Shown here piece after piece: positions 8,601-12,842 of a DNA stretch of 12,842 nucleotides. The stretch covers positions 1 through 12,842 of the forward strand of contig JAAKFB010000028.1 in NCBI GenBank assembly GCA_011065235.1. The letters run 5' to 3'. Positions within the stretch are counted from its first letter, which is position 1. Each line of letters opens with the position of its first letter. The DNA comes from Chlamydiota bacterium. Lineage in GTDB: Bacteria; Chlamydiota; Chlamydiia; Chlamydiales; Rhabdochlamydiaceae. A program made the translations under genes and the position numbers. The notes under the pieces are model-generated. The model worked only from the letters and a program-made list of their open reading frames with translations. It ran no database searches and had not been told where the DNA came from.

Positions 8601-9514
8601 AAGTTAGGGTCTTCGTGAGGATCGAGAACCAGCTTGCCCTCAAGCTGCGTCACAGCAAATTTTTTGCCGAATGAGACATTGCCCTTTTCAAGAGAAAGAG
8701 AACATTGCATCTGTTTCCAGACGGGAAGTCCCTCCTGGCGACCTCCTTCGGGATAGGTCAAGTCCCCAGTCAAATTCCCCAAGTGAAGGGCTAGTTGCAT
8801 TCTTGGATAATGAACTTCGAAATTTTCACACGTAAAACGGCTCGAGACCTCGTCGATGTGACCATCTTTTTCAAAAATCACATTCGCACGCATTTCCACA
8901 ACCCCTTGGGCCTCTTCAAATCCACAAAATTGCTCGGGAAATGCAAAAGCTGCCAAATGCAGGAGGCGTTCGCTTGGAACTTCTTCGACAACTAATTGAG
9001 AGATTAGCTGGTCACCGCGCATGTGAAACTGGACAACGAGAAAAGGGTGCTCGATAAGCCCAGGATCATGGGACACCAAAAGCGTTCCGATTTCGTGTGT
9101 TTTCTCTCCATTGCGAAATTGAAAGTAATAACGCTGCTGATCGAGCTTTAGAACTCCATTTTGAACGCACGTGTTCATCCCATATTGCTTCATAGGGATA
9201 AGCAATTGACTCCAATTTGCAACCTTTAAGCGATAGAGTTCAATTAACCGTTTCGGATGCATCAACACTTCTTGAAAATTGAGTTCAAACTCGGCGTGAT
9301 CCAAAGCCAGTTCTATCCGCTCTTTGGTGACGTGCAATCCTTGGATGCACACCTTTCCCTCTTTGGCAGCGATTTTTTCATAGACCAGTGTTTGACCAAA
9401 CGCGCTTTTTAAAAACGCTTTGGTCCCAAGCACCAAAAACTGATGTCGAAAGACAAACAGCGCACCAAAAAGGACGATGACACATGAGAAAAAAACAACT
9501 GCTTTGCGTTGCAT
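5642..9514 (-). CDS. AsmA/TamB/YhdP-like envelope bridge protein
   Basis: 1290 aa, close to E. coli YhdP and TamB in length (about 1,260). Residues 5-22 (AVVFFSCVIVLFGALFVF) form a single N-terminal transmembrane anchor after a basic MQRK, leaving a huge periplasmic part. The body is a run of alternating beta-strands with repeated 'G.l...' turns (KGELAGQEKSLALQLEGKGAM; GALEGTKGKLDVDLKWKN), as in lipid-transport bridge proteins with a beta-taco groove. The last ~160 residues resemble the AsmA C-terminal region: MTISATGNLRF, GEMEYVIQNGRCYLREI, GVMGYLDFDGNLFIDLQV and the closing SPVSLKVRGTWEEPELNIR, with the typical 'v.GTw..P' ending. Such proteins are thought to carry phospholipids between inner and outer membrane. 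The start has a strong RBS (AGGGGA, 9525-9520) and lies 15 bp after gcsH; the end overlaps the comF-like start by ATGA. The neighbours (PpiD-like chaperone, lipoprotein) agree with an envelope role. Placing it in AsmA, TamB or YhdP proper needs a profile search. Confidence 0.72.
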   Translation of the reverse strand: MQRKAVVFFSCVIVLFGALFVFRHQFLVLGTKAFLKSAFGQTLVYEKIAAKEGKVCIQGLHVTKERIELALDHAEFELNFQEVLMHPKRLIELYRLKVANWSQLLIPMKQYGMNTCVQNGVLKLDQQRYYFQFRNGEKTHEIGTLLVSHDPGLIEHPFLVVQFHMRGDQLISQLVVEEVPSERLLHLAAFAFPEQFCGFEEAQGVVEMRANVIFEKDGHIDEVSSRFTCENFEVHYPRMQLALHLGNLTGDLTYPEGGRQEGLPVWKQMQCSLSLEKGNVSFGKKFAVTQLEGKLVLDPHEDPNLSLKGELAGQEKSLALQLEGKGAMHEDHAYWLEFGLNLNDATGTMCDAFLSICRPEKESLVVQIEASNLLPGQVEMLKGYFAKSMPRLKEWEVQQGSFGGKLIAVFEKGNLSHFEIQDFLGENVALSKGVEPLFFSHVKGEGRLFEELNFELDLPVAHFFAFISDQMKEAYGAYRPDDFAHLSTKIVFGNKEVETLASVEFLPFNESIQFGFKSKRPFPGSMQEIKEGWARSEKLSYLLYGPFVHLMAEDLKLYGDIDLLTSYDGKQVEFALQIDHFLSKHPLLDLKADAIGEKEKTAGRAKFIYDVNAHTFEGKIPFRKAMAYERRYGLFFDELDGELILLPNQVKGHISHADVVFQQSPLLKKAEFDFSFTDTFALKDLTANLALQTDKEYRLEVSQFDPKTCDFSLFDEKLPLAHFKGTNNEAWEGVLSLNQLSKDLQVQFSWDPLADVAYLHATGEQFDMRCKKVQGEYCIESLQVNDTMCKAVFSPCEEGFILPLLEVSRGDTTLQGSGTFFIDLAQSTQSFGIRSDLNLEVEWKTPVPLKLKATHPLRIAYSLDGGFILSDLDFTGDGAEIQIDHFEHTNGKVTARKIAFDISEEKLNQFFDVGAMPHLLRDFRICKGLKGNANLGMENGALLFTGALEGTKGKLDVDLKWKNHAGTLSLGTDEKLTFDAEYDLEGLHFKTIKGSYGRLNADLKKHGKQDLKGVVKLDFSLFDELFDLPLSTYITKWKAGGGYQFDGVFTPQKRLSDWSFKGQLKGNGFECGGYQVRSLEAKIEVEPGQITIENLDLTDDAGKMWIGEGALMRSGPGWMFSFPLVEIRGFQPSFLHKMGGPEKPITPLIIKSATLQDVRGRLDNPMTISATGNLRFTNSSKKGERHLPKTLPSQVLEQMGLEESLFVPASGEMEYVIQNGRCYLREIHSVMSDQNRSEFIPPRSGVMGYLDFDGNLFIDLQVKQKSNKTITSPVSLKVRGTWEEPELNIR

Positions 9515-9519
9515 TGCAA

Positions 9520-9525
9520 TCCCCT
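9520..9525 (-). promoter_or_regulatory. Strong ribosome binding site of the AsmA-like gene
   Basis: The minus strand reads AGGGGA, ending 5 nt before the ATG at 9514. It is the best Shine-Dalgarno in the window and lies within the 15-nt gap after the gcsH stop. It settles the start of the 1290-aa protein and suggests independent re-initiation rather than coupling with gcsH. Confidence 0.8.
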
Positions 9526-9529
9526 ATAT

Positions 9530-9916
9530 TTAAGAAGTCAATTGAAGATATTGCTGGTGATCGAGCAAAGTGTCAAGTTCTGATAAATCAGAAACCGCAA
9601 TTTTAAAGAGCCAGCCTTCTCTTTCAGGAGAAGAATTCAATATGCTGGGGTCATCTTTGACTCTTTCATTGACAGCTACAATCGTTCCAGAAATCGGACA
9701 ATAGATATCGGCGGCTGCTTTCGTCGATTCTAAGACGGCGATTTCACAGCCAGCGTCCACCTTTTCTCCTACCTTGGGAAGTTGAATAAATACCACCTCT
9801 CCGAGTTCTTTTTGAGCATGGGTTGAAATCCCTACGACTCCGATTTCTCCTTCGATGGCAACCCATTCATGCGAATCTGTATATTTCAAGCGTCCCTCAT
9901 CTGTAATGAACTCCAT
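9530..9916 (-). CDS. gcsH: Glycine cleavage system H protein (lipoyl carrier)
   Basis: 128 aa, full length for the family. KYTDSHEWV (11-19) is the classic N-terminus. Next come VGISTHAQKELGEVVFIQLPKVGEKV (28-53) and the lipoylation loop AVLESTKAAADIYCPISG (60-77), with K66 as the lysine that carries lipoate. AVNE (81-84), NSSPEREGWLFKI (94-106) and SELDTLLD (112-119) complete the fold. H protein shuttles the aminomethyl group between the P, T and L proteins of glycine cleavage in the cytosol; in some bacteria it also hands lipoate to other enzymes. No gcvT or gcvP is in the window. The ATG at 9916-9914 lies inside the 3' end of the upstream gene (31-bp overlap, different frame) and I see no clear Shine-Dalgarno, so translation is probably coupled. 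The family assignment is secure. Confidence 0.97.
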   Translation of the reverse strand: MEFITDEGRLKYTDSHEWVAIEGEIGVVGISTHAQKELGEVVFIQLPKVGEKVDAGCEIAVLESTKAAADIYCPISGTIVAVNERVKDDPSILNSSPEREGWLFKIAVSDLSELDTLLDHQQYLQLTS

Positions 9917-10476
9917 AAACTGGGTTGTTTTTCTATCATAAGATAATCGGATGAGAGGGTAAAGTGCTGAGGATCGCCCCCGACGCGATTAATCCGATAG
10001 GAAAAACCTAGTCGATCAAATGCTTTAGGATCATACCCGTGCAGGCATTCTGAGGGAATCAAAATGTTGAGAGTATAACGCGCTGTGCGAAAATCCCCTT
10101 TAACTTCGATTTTTTCGGGGTCGCAGAGTTCATGGCGATCTTCTGTTCGAAACGCAGTCACTTCCCTTGCAGAAGTTCCCTCAATCATGAAATGATGACA
10201 AAACTTAGTCAAAAATCCTGCCGATTTCAAGTCGCGGGTATCGATGAACAATTCAATCCGATCTTCTTCTTCAAAGGCTTTATCAACCACCATTTCAAAA
10301 GCAAGCCCCTTCTCTGACCATCCCATGAATACTTTGGCAAAAGAATTTTCAAAAAGGAGCTCAGAGAAATCGGGAAGGAGGTGCCGTTTGCCAAGGGGAG
10401 CTTTTTTCAAGTCGAGTGACATGCTGAAAAAATCGATCGGCAACATTGCAGAGAGCTGATCGAGTGTCTCTTCCAC
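9886..10476 (-). CDS. CBM9/DOMON-like hypothetical protein
   Basis: 196 aa, no signal peptide or membrane segment visible. The pattern fits a CBM9-like beta-sandwich: ELLFENSFAKVFMGWSEKGLAFEMVV (39-64), DRIELFIDTR (72-81), FCHHFMI (92-98), an edge strand YTLNILIPSECLHGYDP (134-150), then RLGFSYRINR (155-164) and SLWSSL (186-191). I recall PVC-group proteins with the same order: an IDTRD strand, an FCH(R/H)F strand, an 'IP...L.G.dP' stretch, 'LGF.Y' and a closing 'PSLW..L'. No biochemical role is known to me. The start is GTG at 10476-10474, immediately after the TAA of the upstream gene, with AAGAGG 6 nt upstream; the next Met (residue 11) lacks this support. The 3' end overlaps gcsH by 31 bp. 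From memory, chlamydiae also have a small uncharacterised gene beside gcsH, which might be the homologue. Fold moderately supported, function unknown. Confidence 0.65.
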   Translation of the reverse strand: MEETLDQLSAMLPIDFFSMSLDLKKAPLGKRHLLPDFSELLFENSFAKVFMGWSEKGLAFEMVVDKAFEEEDRIELFIDTRDLKSAGFLTKFCHHFMIEGTSAREVTAFRTEDRHELCDPEKIEVKGDFRTARYTLNILIPSECLHGYDPKAFDRLGFSYRINRVGGDPQHFTLSSDYLMIEKQPSLWSSLQMRDA

Positions 10477-12576
10477 TTAAAGCCTCTTGAGAATTTTAGT
10501 CATGAGCTCTCTCTTTGCATCGCGTTTTAGGTGCTCTTTGGCATTTGCGATTTCTTCTAAAGAAGCAGAGACCTCTTCTTGATCCAAAAGTTGATAAAAG
10601 CCTCCTTTTTCCACGGGAGAAAATTCTCCAATTTCGAGGTGAAGGCGATTTTGTGCAAGCTGTTCTTCCCGCTTGTCGAGTGCCCAAGGCCCTTCTTGCA
10701 CAAAGCCCTCGGGATTTTTGCTGAGCTCATCGCGCATAGCATGCAATACTCCATCAAATCGGTGATGGGCGTAGTCATCCAATTCGTCGATCTTGGCATA
10801 GGTGCCGATCGCTTGTAGAAGATCTGCGTAGACTTTCGCTCCCACTTCTTCTTTCACCTCATCGAAGGGCTCTTCAAACCCAAGAGAGGGATAAGCAGTG
10901 GTGAGAAGGACATCGAGAATTTCTTCCATCTCTCCAGTGCGATTTATCTCGTCAAATGAAACCAGGTGCCAACCTTTTCCCTTTTCAAGGACACGGATCG
11001 AATAAAACGTCTCGCCATCTGTGCTGTATCGGGCAAGAGAAGGGTCTTCGTTTTCTAGCAGCCCTAAAAAATGGGCTCCAGAAAGGGTATTTTCCTCATC
11101 TTTTAGTCGCACACTGAGAGTGCGCCCTTTGAAATTTGCTTCCATCAGCAACTCATCAACGAGCAATGGATTCTCATCGACAAGAGCGTTGCGAGCAAAT
11201 TGATCCACTTTAAAGCGGGTGAATTCATCAAGGTTTTCAAGGGCTGCCATCCGCTCTTCCAAAGTGTTCCCCACATTTTGTGATAATGCAGGGAAAAGCC
11301 CTTGCAATTGAACAAAATGCTCTGCATGCGCTTCCCATCTCCAGGTCTCCTTCAGAGAAATGCGGGCAGCTACATCTCCTTTAGAAACTGTTGCTATTTC
11401 CACTTTAAATGGTTTGTAGGCGAGTTGTGGGTACACGTCCATGATTTCCTCAACTGCGCGCATTTGTGTCGGCAATCCAAGATAATCTCCATCATGAGTG
11501 ATTTCAAGATAGCATTGGAATTTGAGCATTTCATCAAAAGAGCTAAGTTGCAGTGCATGTGGGAGACGATAACGACAGACTCGATTCGAAGGCTTTGCAA
11601 AGCGCTTAAACTGATCTAAGGCGAGACTATCTAAGAAAACCGACTCTCCCACCTCATGGAAAAAGCGGCAAAAATGGAGCACATCACGCCAATGATCGAC
11701 GGCAACAGCTTCATCGAGACCAATATGGCTGAGTTGCGAAGAGAAATGCTTATGCGCATCTTCTTCAGAGGGGTTGCCATTTGGCATGAATACCTTGATT
11801 CCCCGATAAACATTAGAAAGGAGACTCACATGTGCTTCCCCTTTCGTCACCTTATATCCCTCTTCCTTTGCAATGCATGCTGCATTCAAAATGAACTTTC
11901 CAATTTCTTCCACAAATTTGGCACCAAACCAATCTTCGACCGATTGGAAGCCAAAAAGAGCGACATTTGCTTGAGGCAAGCCCGGATCGGGTCGCACTTG
12001 TTCATTTTGTTGCTGCTGATAGTAGAGCATCTGGTGCAAAAGAGGGGGTGGAAATTGCGCTTGAGCGTGGTAGAGCTTAAACAGAAGAGCGAGCTGTGCT
12101 TTAGAAAACTCCTCAGGAGCCTGCTTCACCTCTTCTAACAGGGTATTGATTTCGGGACAAAATTGTGCCCACACATTTTGCGCGCTGATTGCCAAGGCAT
12201 AAGGATGTGTATAGGGAGCATAATTTTTGACCCGCTTCCACTTTTCTTCCAATTCCGACTCGAGTTTTTCAATAAGGTGTTCCGCGAGCATTTCTCCAAT
12301 ACCAGATAGAAGGATATCCTTGTGAATCACGCTATCGTTGAGCAAATTCGCTGTCCGCCCCCCTTCTTCAATCCCGTGTTGCAATAGGCGAATCAATCCG
12401 TGAAGCCTTTGCTCTTTCAAAACGGAACCATCGACGAGCTGGCCGATTTCACGATCGACGACCTTGTCGCCCTTCATGATGGCGCCAAAAGCTCCAAAAA
12501 AGGAAAACGAAATGACGATGAAAAATGTCACGATGACAAAGAAAAATTTTTGGTACTTACGAAAAAATCCAAGCAT
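10477..12576 (-). CDS. Membrane-anchored SurA_N/PpiD-like periplasmic chaperone
   Basis: 699 aa. The first residues are basic (MLGFFRKYQK) and precede one transmembrane helix at about 11-33 (FFFVIVTFFIVISFSFFGAFGAI), then a DKVVDREI stretch, which is how PpiD/SurA_N proteins begin (anchor followed by 'vng..It'). The bulk is helical and acidic, as in periplasmic chaperones. PpiD handles newly exported outer-membrane and periplasmic proteins at the Sec translocon. I could not find a clear parvulin signature ('ar.Il' followed by 'GdLG') in the middle. Near the C-terminus, GPWALDKREEQL...LEIGEFSPVEKGGFYQLLDQE resembles the end of a parvulin domain ('G..S.v....Gy...l'), so a diverged or inactive PPIase is possible. 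The ATG at 12576-12574 has GGGA 7 nt upstream. It is the first gene of the unit, and its 3' end carries the RBS of the next gene. Class moderately sure; orthology to PpiD is not proved. Confidence 0.7.
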   Translation of the reverse strand: MLGFFRKYQKFFFVIVTFFIVISFSFFGAFGAIMKGDKVVDREIGQLVDGSVLKEQRLHGLIRLLQHGIEEGGRTANLLNDSVIHKDILLSGIGEMLAEHLIEKLESELEEKWKRVKNYAPYTHPYALAISAQNVWAQFCPEINTLLEEVKQAPEEFSKAQLALLFKLYHAQAQFPPPLLHQMLYYQQQQNEQVRPDPGLPQANVALFGFQSVEDWFGAKFVEEIGKFILNAACIAKEEGYKVTKGEAHVSLLSNVYRGIKVFMPNGNPSEEDAHKHFSSQLSHIGLDEAVAVDHWRDVLHFCRFFHEVGESVFLDSLALDQFKRFAKPSNRVCRYRLPHALQLSSFDEMLKFQCYLEITHDGDYLGLPTQMRAVEEIMDVYPQLAYKPFKVEIATVSKGDVAARISLKETWRWEAHAEHFVQLQGLFPALSQNVGNTLEERMAALENLDEFTRFKVDQFARNALVDENPLLVDELLMEANFKGRTLSVRLKDEENTLSGAHFLGLLENEDPSLARYSTDGETFYSIRVLEKGKGWHLVSFDEINRTGEMEEILDVLLTTAYPSLGFEEPFDEVKEEVGAKVYADLLQAIGTYAKIDELDDYAHHRFDGVLHAMRDELSKNPEGFVQEGPWALDKREEQLAQNRLHLEIGEFSPVEKGGFYQLLDQEEVSASLEEIANAKEHLKRDAKRELMTKILKRL
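10483..10488 (-). promoter_or_regulatory. RBS deciding the GTG start of the CBM9-like gene
   Basis: The minus strand reads AAGAGG, inside the last codons of the PpiD-like gene, 6 nt before the GTG at 10476. The upstream TAA stop touches this GTG directly, so ribosomes ending one protein are placed to start the next. Confidence 0.75.
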
Positions 12577-12606
12577 GGGCCTATCCCGGGGTATTGAAAA
12601 ACGCCC

Positions 12607-12643
12607 ATCATAACCTTTTTACATGTTTTTCATCCAATGCCAA
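12607..12643 (-). promoter_or_regulatory. Possible promoter of the seven-gene unit
   Basis: On the minus strand TATGAT (12612-12607) matches the -10 consensus at five of six bases, about 30 nt before the ATG. The -35 is unclear: TTGGAT (12637-12632) lies 19 nt upstream, slightly too far. TTGGCA (12643-12638) is a better -35 but pairs at 16 nt only with a poorer -10, TAAAAA. Any of these gives a short leader with the GGGA RBS of the PpiD-like gene. No other promoter was evident between genes, which fits a single transcript. Confidence 0.4.
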
Positions 12644-12744
12644 GAGCTAACTGCAGAGAAAAATAAAGCCTATACTTCTAAGGATTTTGAGATGAAATGC
12701 TGGAAAAAAACCTTCTCATAGGGCCCGTAAAGAAATAACCTGAC

Positions 12745-12782
12745 AATCCTCGAGCAGGAAAACGGTTCAGATCTTGAGGATT
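12745..12782. repeat. Inverted repeat overlapping the neighbouring hairpin
   Basis: AATCCTCGAG (12745-12754) and CTTGAGGATT (12773-12782) pair over 10 bp with one G:T pair and an 18-nt loop. On the plus strand the right arm runs into five T (12781-12785), so it could act as a weak terminator for plus-strand transcripts. On the minus strand no T run follows. The right arm shares bases with the hairpin at 12779-12824, so the two cannot form together. Confidence 0.5.
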
Positions 12783-12824
12783 TTTCCGCAGTAGATATTC
12801 CTGCAATATCTACAAGGGAAAATC
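12779..12824. repeat. Long two-stage hairpin in the operon leader region
   Basis: A perfect 9-bp inverted repeat, GTAGATATT (12791-12799) and AATATCTAC (12805-12813), encloses the 5-nt loop CCTGC. Beyond a small internal loop the arms pair again: GATTTTTCC (12779-12787) with GGGAAAATC (12816-12824), nine pairs including one T:G. No T run follows on either strand, so it is not a standard terminator. It could be a protein-binding site or a structured RNA element. Confidence 0.6.
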
Positions 12825-12842
12825 ATCGGGAGATGAATCGAT

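Larger units (their letters stand above)
12577..12842. other. Non-coding leader region upstream of the operon
   Basis: No convincing gene lies wholly inside these 266 bases. They hold the RBS (12587-12584), the promoter candidate, a run of seven T on the minus strand (12710-12704) behind only a weak 5-bp stem, and the two overlapping inverted repeats. At the far right, a minus-strand frame from 12842 reads IDSSPDDFPL and stops at TAG (12812-12810), possibly the last codons of an upstream gene, but ten codons are too few to be sure. I see no tRNA or rRNA. Confidence 0.6.

Noticed and set aside
11656..12138. 160-codon plus-strand frame opposite the PpiD-like gene
   Set aside because: It is antisense to a well-supported coding region, has no recognisable domain or Shine-Dalgarno, and its composition looks like a mirror of the real gene.
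12704..12715. T7 run on the minus strand as a rho-independent terminator
   Set aside because: The only preceding stem is about five pairs with a wobble and an unstructured 12-nt loop, too weak to call.
12623..12721. Short plus-strand frame starting MFFIQCQEL, about 32 codons, divergent from the operon
   Set aside because: No Shine-Dalgarno, overlaps the promoter candidate, too short and without any recognisable motif.
12767..12841. Minus-strand frame with CxxC and a nearby Cys (PCRYCRNIYC) ending at TGA 12769
   Set aside because: The cysteine pattern is produced by the 9-bp inverted repeat, and the competing frame ending at 12810 is equally open; no basis to call a gene end.
1..12842. CRISPR arrays, tRNA or rRNA genes, insertion sequences
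   Set aside because: No regularly spaced direct repeats, cloverleaf, rRNA-like segment, transposase motif or terminal inverted repeats with target duplication were seen.

Overview
The window reads as one head-to-tail transcription unit on the minus strand, running from about 12.6 kb down to position 1. It holds seven genes with almost no spacer. In order of transcription they are: a membrane-anchored SurA_N/PpiD-like chaperone (699 aa); a CBM9/DOMON-like protein (196 aa); glycine cleavage H protein GcsH (128 aa); a very large AsmA/TamB/YhdP-like envelope protein (1290 aa); a degenerate ComF-family protein (205 aa); a small lipoprotein (159 aa); and a giant Rhs/YD-repeat protein with a Sec signal peptide. 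The Rhs reading frame is open for 1516 codons and runs off the left edge of the window.

Organism: a Gram-negative-type bacterium with an outer membrane, most likely of the PVC group and perhaps an environmental chlamydia (Parachlamydia/Waddlia/Simkania-like). The reasons are a solitary gcsH beside a CBM9-like protein (from memory, chlamydial gcsH also has a small uncharacterised neighbour), the 'ELFIDTR...FCHHF...LGFSY...SLWSSL' pattern I associate with PVC proteins, and a Sec-exported Rhs protein. This is inference from gene content; no rRNA or other phylogenetic marker is present.

Layout: 12577-12842 is a non-coding leader with a possible promoter, two overlapping inverted repeats and perhaps the last codons of an upstream gene. 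4561-12576 is a compact envelope-biogenesis block: stop and start codons touch or overlap at most junctions (TAA|GTG, a 31-bp overlap, a 15-bp gap with a strong Shine-Dalgarno, ATGA, a 13-bp overlap). 1-4548 is the Rhs gene, only 12 bp after the lipoprotein and AT-richer than the upstream block in the lines I counted by hand.

How they may work together: the PpiD-like chaperone, the AsmA-like bridge protein and the lipoprotein all fit a role in assembling or supplying the outer membrane. GcsH carries lipoate and is the only metabolic protein. The Rhs protein looks like an accessory exported polymorphic-toxin or adhesin gene at the 3' end of this block. The window stops inside the conserved 'RYYDPxxGRWISP' motif that closes the Rhs core, so the variable C-terminal tip and any immunity gene lie just beyond position 1 and cannot be seen here.
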